Shown one piece after another: positions 38,036 through 46,873 of a DNA stretch of 64,000 bases (within the stretch, counting starts at the first letter, position 1; every line of letters starts with the position of its first letter). The notes beneath the pieces are model-generated. The model was not told the origin of the DNA. It made no database searches and saw only the letters and a program-made list of their open reading frames with translations. The stretch covers positions 124,001 to 188,000 of the forward strand of contig NZ_JAKNTA010000014.1 in the NCBI RefSeq assembly GCF_022288725.1. The letters are read 5' to 3'. The stretch comes from Kitasatospora sp. A2-31. GTDB taxonomy: Bacteria; Actinomycetota; Actinomycetes; Streptomycetales; Streptomycetaceae. The position numbers were made by a program, and so were the translations under genes.

Positions 38036-38962
38036 ATGACCGCCCGTACCCAGCGCACCCGCCTCCTCGCCGCCGGCGTGGCAGCCGCGTCCCTCTCGCT
38101 CGCGCTGACCGCCTGCAGCAGCAGCAAGGAAGAGGGCGGCGGCGCCCCCAACGCCACCGCGACCGTCAGCGAGGTCAAGGTCGACGACAAGCTCGCCGCG
38201 CTCGTCCCCGCCGACATCAAGTCCGCCGGCAAGATCATCGTCGGTTCGGACGCCTCCTACGCGCCGAACGAGTTCAAGGACGACAGCGGCAAGATCATCG
38301 GCATGGACGTCGACCTGGCCAACGCCATCGCGGCCCGGCTCGGCCTCAAGGCCGAGGTCCAGGACTCGCAGTTCACCGCGATCATCCCCGGCATCCAGTC
38401 GAACAAGTTCCAGCTCGGCATGTCGTCCCTCACGGACAACAAGGAGCGCGAGCAGACCGTCGACATGGTCACCTACTTCAACGCGGGCAGCGCGATCGCG
38501 GTCAAGAAGGGCAACCCGGACAAGATCAGCGCCGACGACCTCTGCGGCAAGAAGGTGGCCGTCCAGACCGGCACCACCCAGGCCCAGGAGATCGTCGACG
38601 TCCGCAACCCCGCCTGCGCCAAGGCCGGCAAGCCGGGCGTGGTCAACGACGGCGACAAGTTCGACCTGCAGACCGACGTCACCAACGCGGTGGTCTCCGG
38701 CCGCGACCAGGCGATGATGGCCGACTCCCCGGTCGTCGACTACGCCGTCAAGCAGTCCGGCGGCCAGCTGGAGAAGATCGGCACCACCTACGACTCCGCG
38801 CCGTACGGCATCGCCCTCGCCAAGGGCGCCGCGATCGCCCCGGCCGTCCAGGGCGCGGTCCAGTCGCTGATCGACGACGGCACCTACAAGCAGATCCTCA
38901 CCAAGTGGGGCGTCGAGGCCGGCGCCCTCGACAAGTCCACCCTCAACGGCGCCGTCAGCTGA
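38036..38962 (+). CDS. Amino-acid ABC substrate-binding lipoprotein (operon)
   Basis: This 308-aa lipoprotein has lipobox ALTAC and the family-3 binding fold (IIVGSDASYAPNEF, IIGMDVDLANAIA, QLGMSSLTDNKER, GTTQAQEI). The ATG at 38036 is preceded by GGAGGAGATC, a near-perfect ribosome site. A permease follows 36 bp later and an ATPase overlaps it, completing a polar amino-acid importer, probably for glutamate-type substrates by family. The position matches the SCO5260-SCO5258 locus of S. coelicolor. Confidence 0.92.
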   Translation: MTARTQRTRLLAAGVAAASLSLALTACSSSKEEGGGAPNATATVSEVKVDDKLAALVPADIKSAGKIIVGSDASYAPNEFKDDSGKIIGMDVDLANAIAARLGLKAEVQDSQFTAIIPGIQSNKFQLGMSSLTDNKEREQTVDMVTYFNAGSAIAVKKGNPDKISADDLCGKKVAVQTGTTQAQEIVDVRNPACAKAGKPGVVNDGDKFDLQTDVTNAVVSGRDQAMMADSPVVDYAVKQSGGQLEKIGTTYDSAPYGIALAKGAAIAPAVQGAVQSLIDDGTYKQILTKWGVEAGALDKSTLNGAVS

Positions 38963-38998
38963 CCCTCCGCCGGCACATCTCTCCCCCGAGGCCACACC

Positions 38999-39973
38999 GT
39001 GAACTCTCTGGACAAGGGGCACGCGGAGAAGGGACGGCCTGAGACCATCAAGGCCGTCCCGGTCCGCCACCCCGGACGCTGGGCGGGCGCCGCAGTCATC
39101 ACCGTACTGGCTGCGATGCTCGTGAGCGCCCTCTTCACCAACCCCGCCTTCAAGTGGGACATCGTCGGGAAGTACCTCTTCCACGACAGCATCGTGCACG
39201 GCATGCTCGTCACGCTGGAGCTGACCGCGCTCTCCATGCTCATGGGTGTGGTCGGCGGCATCATCCTCGCGGTGATGCGGCTCTCCCCGAACCCGCTGCT
39301 CTCGGCCACCGCCTGGGTCTACATCTGGGTCTTCCGCGGGACACCGGTCCTGGTGCAGCTGGTGTTCTGGAACTTCCTCGGCCTGATCTGGGCCAAGCTC
39401 TCGATCGGTGTGCCGTGGGGACCGGAGTTCTGGTCGGAGTCCACCAACGTCCTGATCCCGACCTTCGTCGCCGCCCTGCTGGGCCTGGGCCTCAACGAGG
39501 CCGCCTACATGGCGGAGATCGTCCGCGGCGGCATCCAGTCGGTCGACCTGGGGCAGACCGAGGCCTCGCACGCGCTCGGCATGAGCCAGTTCCAGACCAT
39601 GCGGCGGATCATCCTGCCGCAGGCCATGCGGGTGATCATCCCGCCGACCGGCAACGAGACCATCTCGATGCTCAAGACCACCTCGCTGGTCTCGGTGATC
39701 TCCCTGGAGGAGATCTTCCGCGCCGGTCAGGTGATCTACTCTCGGAACTACCAGAACATCCCGATCCTGATCGTGGTCAGCCTCTGGTACCTGTTCTTCA
39801 CCTCCGTGCTGACCATCGGCCAGTACTACATCGAACGGCACTACGCCCGCGGCTCCAACCGGACGCTCCCGCCGACCCCGCTGCAGCGGGTGCGGGGTCT
39901 GTTCCGTGGGAAGCCCACCCCGAAGAAGACCACCGACGTGGTCCCGGGGCTCGAGGGAGGTGGTCACGTATGA
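38999..39973 (+). CDS. Amino-acid ABC transporter permease
   Basis: This 324-aa protein has about six hydrophobic segments and the EAA loop EAAYMAEIVRGGIQSVDLGQ, followed by ALGMSQF. It is a single-gene permease, so a homodimer probably forms the channel. The C-terminus ERHYARGSNRTLPPTPLQR closely resembles that of the permease at 1518, indicating the same subfamily. The stop overlaps the ATPase start by 4 bp. Confidence 0.93.
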   Translation: MNSLDKGHAEKGRPETIKAVPVRHPGRWAGAAVITVLAAMLVSALFTNPAFKWDIVGKYLFHDSIVHGMLVTLELTALSMLMGVVGGIILAVMRLSPNPLLSATAWVYIWVFRGTPVLVQLVFWNFLGLIWAKLSIGVPWGPEFWSESTNVLIPTFVAALLGLGLNEAAYMAEIVRGGIQSVDLGQTEASHALGMSQFQTMRRIILPQAMRVIIPPTGNETISMLKTTSLVSVISLEEIFRAGQVIYSRNYQNIPILIVVSLWYLFFTSVLTIGQYYIERHYARGSNRTLPPTPLQRVRGLFRGKPTPKKTTDVVPGLEGGGHV

Positions 39974-40764
39974 CCGATCTGAGCAAGCCCGTCGACGCCG
40001 CCGGCGGCCCGATGGTCCGCGCCGAGAACGTCCACAAGTCCTACGGCCTGGTCGAGGTTCTCAGGGGCATCGACCTGGAGGTCAAGCAGGGCGAGGTGTT
40101 CTGCCTGATCGGTCCGTCCGGCTCCGGCAAGTCGACCTTCCTGCGGTGCATCAACCACCTGGAGAAGATCAACGGCGGGCGCCTCTGGGTCGACGGCGAG
40201 CTCGTCGGCTACCGGCAGAAGGGCGACAAGCTCTACGAGCTCAAGGACCGCGAGGTCGCGCTCAAGCGGCGCGACATCGGCATGGTCTTCCAGCGCTTCA
40301 ACCTGTTCCCGCACATGACCGCCATGGAGAACGTCATCGAGGCGCCGGTGCAGGTCAAGGGCGAGTCCAAGGCGGACGCCCGGGAGCGCGCGATGGCCCT
40401 GCTGGAGCGGGTCGGCCTGTCCGACAAGGCCAAGAGCTACCCGTCCCAGCTCTCCGGCGGCCAGCAGCAGCGTGTCGCGATCGCCCGTGCGCTCGCCATG
40501 AAGCCCAAGCTGATGCTCTTCGACGAGCCCACCTCGGCGCTCGACCCCGAGCTGGTCGGCGACGTCCTCGACGTCATGCGCGGACTGGCCGAGGAGGGGA
40601 TGACCATGGTCGTCGTCACCCACGAGATGGGCTTCGCCCGCGAGGTCGGTGACGCCCTGGTCTTCATGGACGGCGGCGTGGTCGTCGAGTCGGGCAACCC
40701 GCGCGACGTCCTCACCGACCCGCAGCACGAGCGCACCCGGGCCTTCCTCTCCAAGGTGCTCTGA
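39970..40764 (+). CDS. Amino-acid ABC transporter ATP-binding protein
   Basis: This 264-aa ATPase has Walker A GPSGSGKST, Q-loop VFQRFNLFPH, signature LSGGQQQRVA, Walker B LMLFDEPTSALDPE and switch THEMGFA, the GlnQ/HisP pattern. A 23-residue insertion after the first strands (YRQKGDKLYELKDREVALKR) is typical of actinobacterial members. It energises the adjacent permease and could in principle also drive the orphan permease at 1518. Confidence 0.95.
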   Translation: MTDLSKPVDAAGGPMVRAENVHKSYGLVEVLRGIDLEVKQGEVFCLIGPSGSGKSTFLRCINHLEKINGGRLWVDGELVGYRQKGDKLYELKDREVALKRRDIGMVFQRFNLFPHMTAMENVIEAPVQVKGESKADARERAMALLERVGLSDKAKSYPSQLSGGQQQRVAIARALAMKPKLMLFDEPTSALDPELVGDVLDVMRGLAEEGMTMVVVTHEMGFAREVGDALVFMDGGVVVESGNPRDVLTDPQHERTRAFLSKVL

Positions 40765-40810
40765 TCCCGAGCTGCTCCGAACTCACCGGGGTGCGCCCAC
40801 CGCACCCCGC

Positions 40811-40841
40811 GGCGCCCGGCAGGCCGGTCCTGCCGGGCGCC
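40811..40841 (+). terminator. Terminator after the amino-acid transporter operon
   Basis: GGCGCCCGGCAGG (40811-40823) pairs with CCTGCCGGGCGCC (40829-40841), 5-nt loop, followed by a short T run. Confidence 0.75.
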
Positions 40842-40909
40842 GACGCTTTCCCCGCCCGGGTAATAGGCTGGAGGCATTCAGCCCGTTACCGCATTCTGGA
40901 AGGACCACC

Positions 40910-41503
40910 GTGGAGCTCGCCTCGTACGCCGATCTGGCCGTCCGGCTGGTGAACACCGAGGAGCCCGAGCGCGGCACCGACTCGCTGACCTCGGTGGAGG
41001 CGGTGCGCGCCCTCTTCTCCGAGTCCTCGCGCGCCGCCGCGCTCGCCGACGAGTCGGACCTGCCGCGGCTGCGGACCGTCCGGACCCGGCTGCGCGGGGT
41101 GTTCGAGGCCGCCGCCGAGGGCGACGAGGTCCGCGGCGTCGACCTGCTGAACAGCCTGCTCATGGAGTTCCCGGTCAGCCCGCTGATCTCCGGCCACGAG
41201 CACCTGGACGACGCCGGGCACCCGCGCTGGCACCTGCACCTGGCCGACAACTCGCCGACCGCCACCGCCCACTTCAGCGCCGTCGCCTGCATGGGGCTGG
41301 CGGTCCACCTGACCGAGCTGGGCGCCGACCGGCTGGGCATCTGCCAGGCCGCGCCCTGCCGCAACGCCTACCTCGACACCTCCACCAACCGGTCCCGGCG
41401 GTACTGCTCGGACCGCTGTGCCACCCGGGCCAACGTCGCCGCCTACCGGGCCCGCAAGCGCCAGGAGGCCCAGGACGCGGCCGCCCTCGGCGGGCAGGCC
41501 TGA
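40910..41503 (+). CDS. CGNR zinc-finger transcriptional regulator
   Basis: This 197-aa protein has the ABATE-type N-terminal domain (ADLAVRLVNTEEP) and the C-terminal CGNR finger, where the motif reads CRNAYLDTSTNRSRRYCS followed by CATRANVAAYRARKR. It is probably a metal- or stress-related DNA-binding regulator. The GTG at 40910 has GGAAGGA seven bases upstream. Its targets are unknown; the transporter operon upstream is terminated before it. Confidence 0.88.
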   Translation: MELASYADLAVRLVNTEEPERGTDSLTSVEAVRALFSESSRAAALADESDLPRLRTVRTRLRGVFEAAAEGDEVRGVDLLNSLLMEFPVSPLISGHEHLDDAGHPRWHLHLADNSPTATAHFSAVACMGLAVHLTELGADRLGICQAAPCRNAYLDTSTNRSRRYCSDRCATRANVAAYRARKRQEAQDAAALGGQA

Positions 41504-41562
41504 CAGCAACCCGGTCCGCTCTCCCGGTCCCCCCGGCCGCCCGGCCGCCCGGCCGGTCCGGG

Positions 41563-42003
41563 CTACGGCCTGTCCGGGTCGACCCAGACGCCGCAGCGGC
41601 GGGCCAGGCCCGGCACCCGGGCGAGCGGGCCGGAGAGCAGCAGGCGCTCCAGCCCCCGGCCCGGCGCCAGCCAGGCCGGGCGCGGCCGCAGCCGCAGCAG
41701 CACCCGGCCGAGCACGAGCTCGTCCGGGACGGCGCCGTAGCTGCGGCTGTCGCTGTCGACCGGCCGGTTGTCGGAGAGCAGCCACCAGCCCTTGGCCCGG
41801 CGCTCGGCCGCCCGCTTCACCACCAGCAGGTCCTGCTGGAACGGGTGGCGGAACACCACCACCGCGCCCGGCCGGATCCGCGCGCCGTAGCGGACCAGCA
41901 GCTGGTCCCCCTCGCGCAGGGTCGGCACCATCGAGGGACCCGCCACGTCGATCAGTCCGAACGGCGCGCCACCCCCCGGGGTGCCGCCCTCCGGCTCCGT
42001 CAT
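41563..42003 (-). CDS. sodX: Nickel superoxide dismutase maturation peptidase
   Basis: This 146-aa S26-family peptidase has catalytic Ser24 (AGPSMVPTL) and general-base Lys63 (LLVVKRAAERR). Unlike signal peptidase I, it has no obvious N-terminal membrane anchor. Its divergent neighbour is sodN, whose 14-residue leader must be removed to expose the nickel-binding His, so the pairing defines its job. ATG at 42003 is preferred; a GTG three codons upstream sits too close to the GGAGGAG site. Confidence 0.9.
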   Translation of the reverse strand: MTEPEGGTPGGGAPFGLIDVAGPSMVPTLREGDQLLVRYGARIRPGAVVVFRHPFQQDLLVVKRAAERRAKGWWLLSDNRPVDSDSRSYGAVPDELVLGRVLLRLRPRPAWLAPGRGLERLLLSGPLARVPGLARRCGVWVDPDRP

Positions 42004-42189
42004 CCGCGCCACGACTCCTCCTCCCGGCCGGCCGCGTCCCAGTCTGCCGCACCGGCGACCTCCCGGCCGGTGTCCGGATTGGCCCGGTTCCGACTCCGCC
42101 TTTTGACCGAGGCCCACCGCCCGATCGCGAAACCCGGGGACCGGAGGGGTAATCTCGGGCGCGGGAAGACGATCTAAGGAAGGACTCCC

Positions 42190-42585
42190 ATGTTCTCTCG
42201 TCTGTTTGCACCTCGCGCCACCGCCCACGCCCACTGCGACCTCCCCTGCGGCGTGTACGACCCCGCGCAGGCCCGGATCGAGGCCGAGTCGGTCAAGGCC
42301 ACCCAGGAGAAGTACCAGGCCAACGAGGACCCGCACTTCCGCGCCCGCGCCATCATCATCAAGGAGCAGCGCGCCGAGGCCGTCAAGCACCACATCTCGG
42401 TGCTGTGGAGCGACTACTTCAAGGCCCCGCACTTCGAGAAGTACCCGCAGCTGCACCAGCTGATCAACGACACCCTGAAGGCCGCCTCGGCCACCAAGGC
42501 GTCGACGGACCCGGCCACCGGCCAGGCCCTGCTCGACCTGATCGCCGAGGTCGACAAGATCTTCTGGGAGACCAAGCAGGCCTGA
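42190..42585 (+). CDS. sodN: Nickel superoxide dismutase
   Basis: This 131-aa precursor has the nickel hook HCDLPCGVYDP; removal of residues 1-14 would expose His15, Cys16 and Cys20, the Ni ligands. The helical body (SVKATQEKYQANEDPHFRAR) is typical. It dismutates superoxide in the cytoplasm as a hexamer. The ribosome site AAGGAAGGA is strong, as expected for an abundant enzyme. Nickel-dependent control is expected from S. coelicolor, but I do not see a clear Nur box. Confidence 0.97.
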   Translation: MFSRLFAPRATAHAHCDLPCGVYDPAQARIEAESVKATQEKYQANEDPHFRARAIIIKEQRAEAVKHHISVLWSDYFKAPHFEKYPQLHQLINDTLKAASATKASTDPATGQALLDLIAEVDKIFWETKQA

Positions 42586-42604
42586 TCGCCGATCAGCCCG
42601 CACC

Positions 42605-42640
42605 GACCGCCCCCGTCCGGCCCGCCGGACGGGGGCGGTC
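42605..42640 (+). terminator. Terminator after sodN
   Basis: A perfect 16-bp stem (42605-42620 with 42625-42640) has a 4-nt loop. Confidence 0.88.
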
Positions 42641-42693
42641 GCGTTCTCGGCGGAGCCGACCGCCCGGTAAGGGTCACTTGGCCTGATCACTTG

Positions 42694-42805
42694 TTATGCT
42701 GCCAGGGCGCCCCGCGGGGGAAGCCGGTGCGAATCCGGCGCTGACCCGCAACGGTAAGCGGTGCCCCGTGCCCGCGAGCCCGATCGCCCGGGGGCGCCGA
42801 CCTCC
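42694..42805 (+). promoter_or_regulatory. Cobalamin riboswitch
   Basis: The core GGGGAAGCCGGTGCGAATCC then GCTGACCCGCAACGGTA (42717-42756) is the conserved J region of cobalamin riboswitches. A B12-box-like segment GCGAGCCCGATCGCCC follows at about 42774. It lies 105 nt before the transporter permease and should reduce its expression when B12 is plentiful. Confidence 0.9.
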
Positions 42806-42910
42806 CGACAACTCGCCGCGGACTGCGAGGGGATGGCGCCCCCGGCACGCCTGCGGCCCGGGCGCGATCGCCCGCCGCCGGCCGCGGCCAGAGGCGAAGG
42901 CGCGCCACCC

Positions 42911-43999
42911 TTGACCACCACAGCGACCGCACCGCCCCCGACGGCGCCCGCACCCGCGGCGGCCCGCCGCCTGCCCGCCGGCCCGCTGGCCGCCGGTCTG
43001 GCCGCGGCGCTGCTGCTCTCCCTGGTCTGCGGGGTGGCCCTGGGCTCCACCGGACTCGGCTGGTCGCACGTGCTGCGGCTGCTGGGTGCCGGGCTGACGG
43101 GCGGTCGGCTGCCGGCCGAGGAGGCCGCCGCGTACGCCATCGTCTGGGAGATCCGGCTTCCGCGCACCGTGCTGGCCGCCGTGGTCGGCGCCGGGCTCGC
43201 GGCCACCGGGGTCGCCGTGCAGGCGATGGTCCGCAACGCGCTCGCCGACCCGTTCGTCCTCGGCATCTCCTCCGGCGCCTCGGTCGGTGCCAACGCGGTG
43301 CTGCTGCTCGGCGCCTTCGCCTCGCTCGGGATCTGGGCGATCTCGGTCTCCGCGTTCGGCGCGGCGCTGCTCGCCATGGTGCTGGTGTACGCCGCCGCGC
43401 GGACCTCCAGCGGCCTCACCCCGCTGCGGCTGGTCCTCACCGGCACGGCGATGTCGTACGGCTTCTCGGCGGTGACGGCGCTGATGGTGTTCGCCGCCGC
43501 GCGCGGGGAGGCGGCCCGCAGCGCCATGATGTGGCTGCTCGGGAGCCTCGGCGGGGCGACCTGGGGATCGGTCCCGATCGCCGCCGCCACCGTACTGGCC
43601 GGCCTCGGCCACCTGGCCTGCGCGGCCGGGCGGCTGGACGCGCTGGCGATGGGCGACGAGACCGCCGCCTCGCTCGGCGTGGACGGCGACCGGCTGCGCC
43701 GGGAGCTGTTCGCCGTGACCGCGGCCGTCACCGGCACCGTGGTGGCCGTCAGCGGCGCGATCGGCTTCGTCGGCCTGATGGTGCCTCACCTGACCCGGAT
43801 GCTGGTCGGCGCCGGTCACCGCCGGGTGCTGCTGGTCGCTCCCCTCGCGGGCGCGCTGCTGCTGGTCTGGGTGGACGTCGTCTCGCGGACCCTGTTGGCC
43901 CCGGCCGAACTTCCGGTCGGCGTGGTCACCGCGGTGCTCGGGGTGCCCTGCTTCCTGCTGCTGATGCGCCGTCGCGGCCACACCCTCGGAGGCCGCTGA
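42911..43999 (+). CDS. btuC: Cobalamin ABC transporter permease (FecCD/BtuC type)
   Basis: This 362-aa protein has about ten hydrophobic segments and FecCD motifs (IRLPRTVLAAVVGAGLAATG, NALADPFVLGISSGASVGA, GFVGLMVPHLTRMLVG). The riboswitch upstream identifies the cargo as cobalamin or a precursor rather than a siderophore. A TTG at 42911 with GAAGG ten bases upstream fits the family N-terminus; an in-frame ATG at 42833 is an alternative but has its purine run directly against it. The ATPase gene starts on the last base of the stop. Confidence 0.88.
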   Translation: MTTTATAPPPTAPAPAAARRLPAGPLAAGLAAALLLSLVCGVALGSTGLGWSHVLRLLGAGLTGGRLPAEEAAAYAIVWEIRLPRTVLAAVVGAGLAATGVAVQAMVRNALADPFVLGISSGASVGANAVLLLGAFASLGIWAISVSAFGAALLAMVLVYAAARTSSGLTPLRLVLTGTAMSYGFSAVTALMVFAAARGEAARSAMMWLLGSLGGATWGSVPIAAATVLAGLGHLACAAGRLDALAMGDETAASLGVDGDRLRRELFAVTAAVTGTVVAVSGAIGFVGLMVPHLTRMLVGAGHRRVLLVAPLAGALLLVWVDVVSRTLLAPAELPVGVVTAVLGVPCFLLLMRRRGHTLGGR

Positions 44000-44766
44000 T
44001 GGACGTCTCCCTCGACGGCCTCTCGGTCGACCTGGCCGGCGTCCGGCTGGTCCACGACGTCACCCTGGCCGCCCCCGGCGGCCGGCTGGTGGGCCTGGTC
44101 GGGCCGAACGGCAGCGGCAAGTCCACCCTGCTGCGCTGCGTCTACCGGGCGCTGCGGCCCTCCGCCGGAGCCGTCCGGCTGGACGGCGAGGACCTGCACG
44201 CGCTGCCCGCGCGCGAGGCCGCCCGGCGGGTGGCCGCCCTGCCGCAGGAGCACTCCGCCGAATTCGACTTCACGGCCGCCGAGGTGGTCGGGATGGGCCG
44301 GCTGCCGCACCGGGGCGGGTTCGCCCGGCCGACCGCGGGCGACGACGGGAAGTGCGCCGCCGCGCTGCGGCGGATGGGCGCCGGGCACCTCGCCGGGCGC
44401 GGCTTCCTGAGCCTGTCCGGCGGGGAGAAGCAGCGCGTACTGATCACCCGCGCGCTGGTCCAGGAACCGCGCGTGCTGGTGCTCGACGAGCCCACCAACC
44501 ACCTGGACATCGGCCACCAGCTGGAGGTCCTGGCGCTGGTCCGGGAGGCCGGCCCGACGGTGCTCACCGCGCTGCACGACCTCAACCTGGCGGCCGCCCA
44601 CTGCGACCTGCTGCACGTCATCGCGGCCGGCCGGATCGTCGCCTCGGGGGCGCCCGCCGAGGTGCTCGAACCCGCCCTGCTGGCCGAGGTGTTCGGCGTC
44701 CGCGCGACCCCCGTCCGGCACCCGGGGACGGGCGCCGTCCAACTGCTCTTCGACCGACTCCGCTGA
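43999..44766 (+). CDS. btuD: Cobalamin ABC transporter ATP-binding protein
   Basis: This 255-aa ATPase has Walker A GPNGSGKST, signature LSGGEKQRV, Walker B VLVLDEPTNHLD and switch ALHDLNLAA, the FepC/BtuD pattern. It overlaps btuC (TGATG) and precedes the binding protein by 16 bp. The whole set is under the B12 riboswitch. Confidence 0.92.
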   Translation: MDVSLDGLSVDLAGVRLVHDVTLAAPGGRLVGLVGPNGSGKSTLLRCVYRALRPSAGAVRLDGEDLHALPAREAARRVAALPQEHSAEFDFTAAEVVGMGRLPHRGGFARPTAGDDGKCAAALRRMGAGHLAGRGFLSLSGGEKQRVLITRALVQEPRVLVLDEPTNHLDIGHQLEVLALVREAGPTVLTALHDLNLAAAHCDLLHVIAAGRIVASGAPAEVLEPALLAEVFGVRATPVRHPGTGAVQLLFDRLR

Positions 44767-44782
44767 CCCCCGAGGACATCCC

Positions 44783-45787
44783 GTGCGCACCAAGGCCGCG
44801 GCCTCCGCCGCCCTGCTCGCCCTCGCCCTGACCGCCTGCGGCGCCGACATCGCCCCCGCCGGGGACGCCGTCGCCTCCTCCGGCGCCGCCGCCCACTACC
44901 CGGTGACCGTCGACAACTGCGGGACCAGGACCACCTACCAGCGCAAACCCGCCCGGGCGGTGAGCAACGACGTCGGCATCACCGAGCTGCTGTTCGCGCT
45001 CGGCGTCGCCGACCGGATGGCCGGCTACGTGATGCCCGACGACAGGGGCCGGGTGGACGAGGTGGCCTGGAAGGACGGCTACCGGCGGACGACCTGGCTC
45101 TCCAGGCAGCGGATCACCAAGGAGCTCGTACTGGAGGCCGGGGCCGACCTGGTCTTCGCCGGCTGGCACTACGGCTTCGGCGAGGCCGACGGCTTCACCC
45201 CGAAGGCGCTGGCCGGCCTCGGCATCGACTCCTACGTGCTGAGCGAGTCCTGCCGCAGCGGCTCGGGCCCCGAGCGCGGGGTGATGTCCCCGCTGGACGC
45301 GCTCTACACCGACCTCGCCAACCTGGGCGAGATCTTCGACGTCCGCGACCGGGCCGACCGGCTGATCGCCGACTTCAGGGCGCAGATCGCCGCCGTGCCG
45401 CAGCCCGCGCGCCGGCAGCGCGTCTTCCTCTACGACAGCGGCGAGGACAAGCCCTACACCGCGGGGAGGTTCGCCGCCGCGCAGGAGATCATCACCCGGG
45501 CCGGCGGGGAGAACGTGACGGGCGACATCGCCGACTCGTGGACCACCGTCGGCTGGGAGAGCGTGGTCCGGCGCGACCCCGAGGTGATCCTGATCAACGA
45601 CTACGGCGACCCCGACGCCGGGGCCAAGCGGAGCTTCCTGAAGTCCTTCCCGCCGCTGGCCGGCGTCTCCGCGGTCAGGAACGACCGGATCTTCGTCCTG
45701 GACTACGCCGACCTGGTCGAGAGCCCGCGCAACCCGGCCGCGATCACCGCGCTCGCGGCGTACCTGCGCGCTACGGCGGGGGGCTGA
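44783..45787 (+). CDS. btuF: Cobalamin-type ABC substrate-binding lipoprotein
   Basis: This 334-aa lipoprotein (lipobox LTAC) has the periplasmic-binding-protein type III fold: VTVDNCGTRTTYQRKPARAV, the helix-linked second lobe and QEIITRAGGENVTGDIAD. The GTG at 44783 has GAGGA upstream. It delivers B12 or cobinamide to the permease. Its Cys34/Cys pair and short-chain loops are not diagnostic; assignment rests on the fold plus riboswitch context. Confidence 0.88.
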   Translation: MRTKAAASAALLALALTACGADIAPAGDAVASSGAAAHYPVTVDNCGTRTTYQRKPARAVSNDVGITELLFALGVADRMAGYVMPDDRGRVDEVAWKDGYRRTTWLSRQRITKELVLEAGADLVFAGWHYGFGEADGFTPKALAGLGIDSYVLSESCRSGSGPERGVMSPLDALYTDLANLGEIFDVRDRADRLIADFRAQIAAVPQPARRQRVFLYDSGEDKPYTAGRFAAAQEIITRAGGENVTGDIADSWTTVGWESVVRRDPEVILINDYGDPDAGAKRSFLKSFPPLAGVSAVRNDRIFVLDYADLVESPRNPAAITALAAYLRATAGG

Positions 45788-45864
45788 ACCACCGGGTGGG
45801 GGGCGGCCCCGCGGGCGTAGGCTCGGAGGTACCAGCCGACGGAACCGACCGGAGGAGCGAGAGC

Positions 45865-46248
45865 ATGAGCACGATGGCCGCGCCGACCGCCTTCGACACC
45901 GACGCACTCCGCGAGGGCATCGAGCGCAGCGACGCCGAGGCCCTGCTGGCGCTGTACGCGGACGACGCCGAACTGCGCGTCGTCGACCGCAAGACCCAGC
46001 CGAGCCACCCGCTGGTGATGCACGGCCGGGAGGAGATCGCCGCGATGCTGGAAGACCTCTACGGCCGGGAGATGACCCACAAGCTGGAGCGGGCGGTGGT
46101 CCAGGACGGCCACCTCGCCTTCCTGGAGTCCTGCCAGTACCCCGACGGGATCCGGGTCCTGATGAGCTCGATGGCCGACCTGCGGGACGGCCGGATCGTC
46201 GACCAGACCTCCGTCCAGGCCTGGGACGAGAACGAGCAGGCCAAGTAG
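45865..46248 (+). CDS. SnoaL/NTF2-like protein
   Basis: This 127-aa protein has the NTF2-like cone fold pattern: an N-terminal helix (ALREGIERSDAEALLALYAD), VVD and MHGREEIAAMLEDLY, and beta strands ending RDGRIVDQTSVQAW. Members act as small-molecule isomerases, hydratases or ligand binders. ATG at 45865 has GGAGGAG eight bases upstream. The neighbouring acetyltransferase starts 9 bp later, suggesting co-transcription. The substrate is unknown. Confidence 0.82.
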   Translation: MSTMAAPTAFDTDALREGIERSDAEALLALYADDAELRVVDRKTQPSHPLVMHGREEIAAMLEDLYGREMTHKLERAVVQDGHLAFLESCQYPDGIRVLMSSMADLRDGRIVDQTSVQAWDENEQAK

Positions 46249-46257
46249 GCTCGTCAC

Positions 46258-46734
46258 ATGATCCGTACCGCCGTTGCCACCGATGTCCCGGTCATCCACG
46301 CCATGATCCGCGAGCTCGCGGAGTACGAGAAGGCCCCGCACGAGGCGGTGGCCACCGAGGAACAGCTGCGGGACGCGCTGTTCGGCGCCGCTCCGGCACT
46401 GTTCGGGCTGATCGCCGAGGACGACGCCACGGGCGAGCCGGTGGGCTTCGCGGTCTGGTTCCTCAACTTCTCCACCTGGCGCGGGACGCACGGGATCTAC
46501 CTGGAGGACCTCTACGTCCGCCCGGAGGCCCGCGGCGGCGGCCACGGCAAGGCGCTGCTGCTGGAGCTGGCCCGGATCGCGGTGGACCGCGGCTACTCGC
46601 GGATGGAATGGTCGGTGCTGGACTGGAACGAGCCCTCGATCAACTTCTACAAGTCGCTCGGCGCGGTGCCGATGGACGGCTGGACCGTCTACCGGCTCAC
46701 GGGTGAGGCGCTCACCGCGGCCGGCACCCGCTGA
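46258..46734 (+). CDS. GNAT acetyltransferase, diamine acetyltransferase-like
   Basis: This 158-aa protein resembles spermidine/spermine N1-acetyltransferases: IRELAEYEKAPHEAV, GFAVWFLNFSTWRGTHGIYL, the acetyl-CoA loop RPEARGGGHGKALLLEL and WSVLDWNEPSINFYKSLGA. It probably acetylates a polyamine or amino-acid side chain. It is the last gene before the sigH region. Confidence 0.88.
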   Translation: MIRTAVATDVPVIHAMIRELAEYEKAPHEAVATEEQLRDALFGAAPALFGLIAEDDATGEPVGFAVWFLNFSTWRGTHGIYLEDLYVRPEARGGGHGKALLLELARIAVDRGYSRMEWSVLDWNEPSINFYKSLGAVPMDGWTVYRLTGEALTAAGTR

Positions 46735-46873
46735 CCCGCGCCCGCCCCGCGGGAGCCCGCTCCCGGGGGATCGCGGAAGGCGCCCTCCGACCGCTGACGC
46801 CCTGTGTCGCAAGGGCTTACCATGAGTGACTCCCGCGCGGGGATCAAAAGCGGTAACGTCTCGTGCGGGCGCG

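Noticed and set aside
42833..42910. Upstream ATG extension of btuC
   Set aside because: In frame but with a purine run directly against the ATG and a residue composition unlike the family; kept only as an alternative start.
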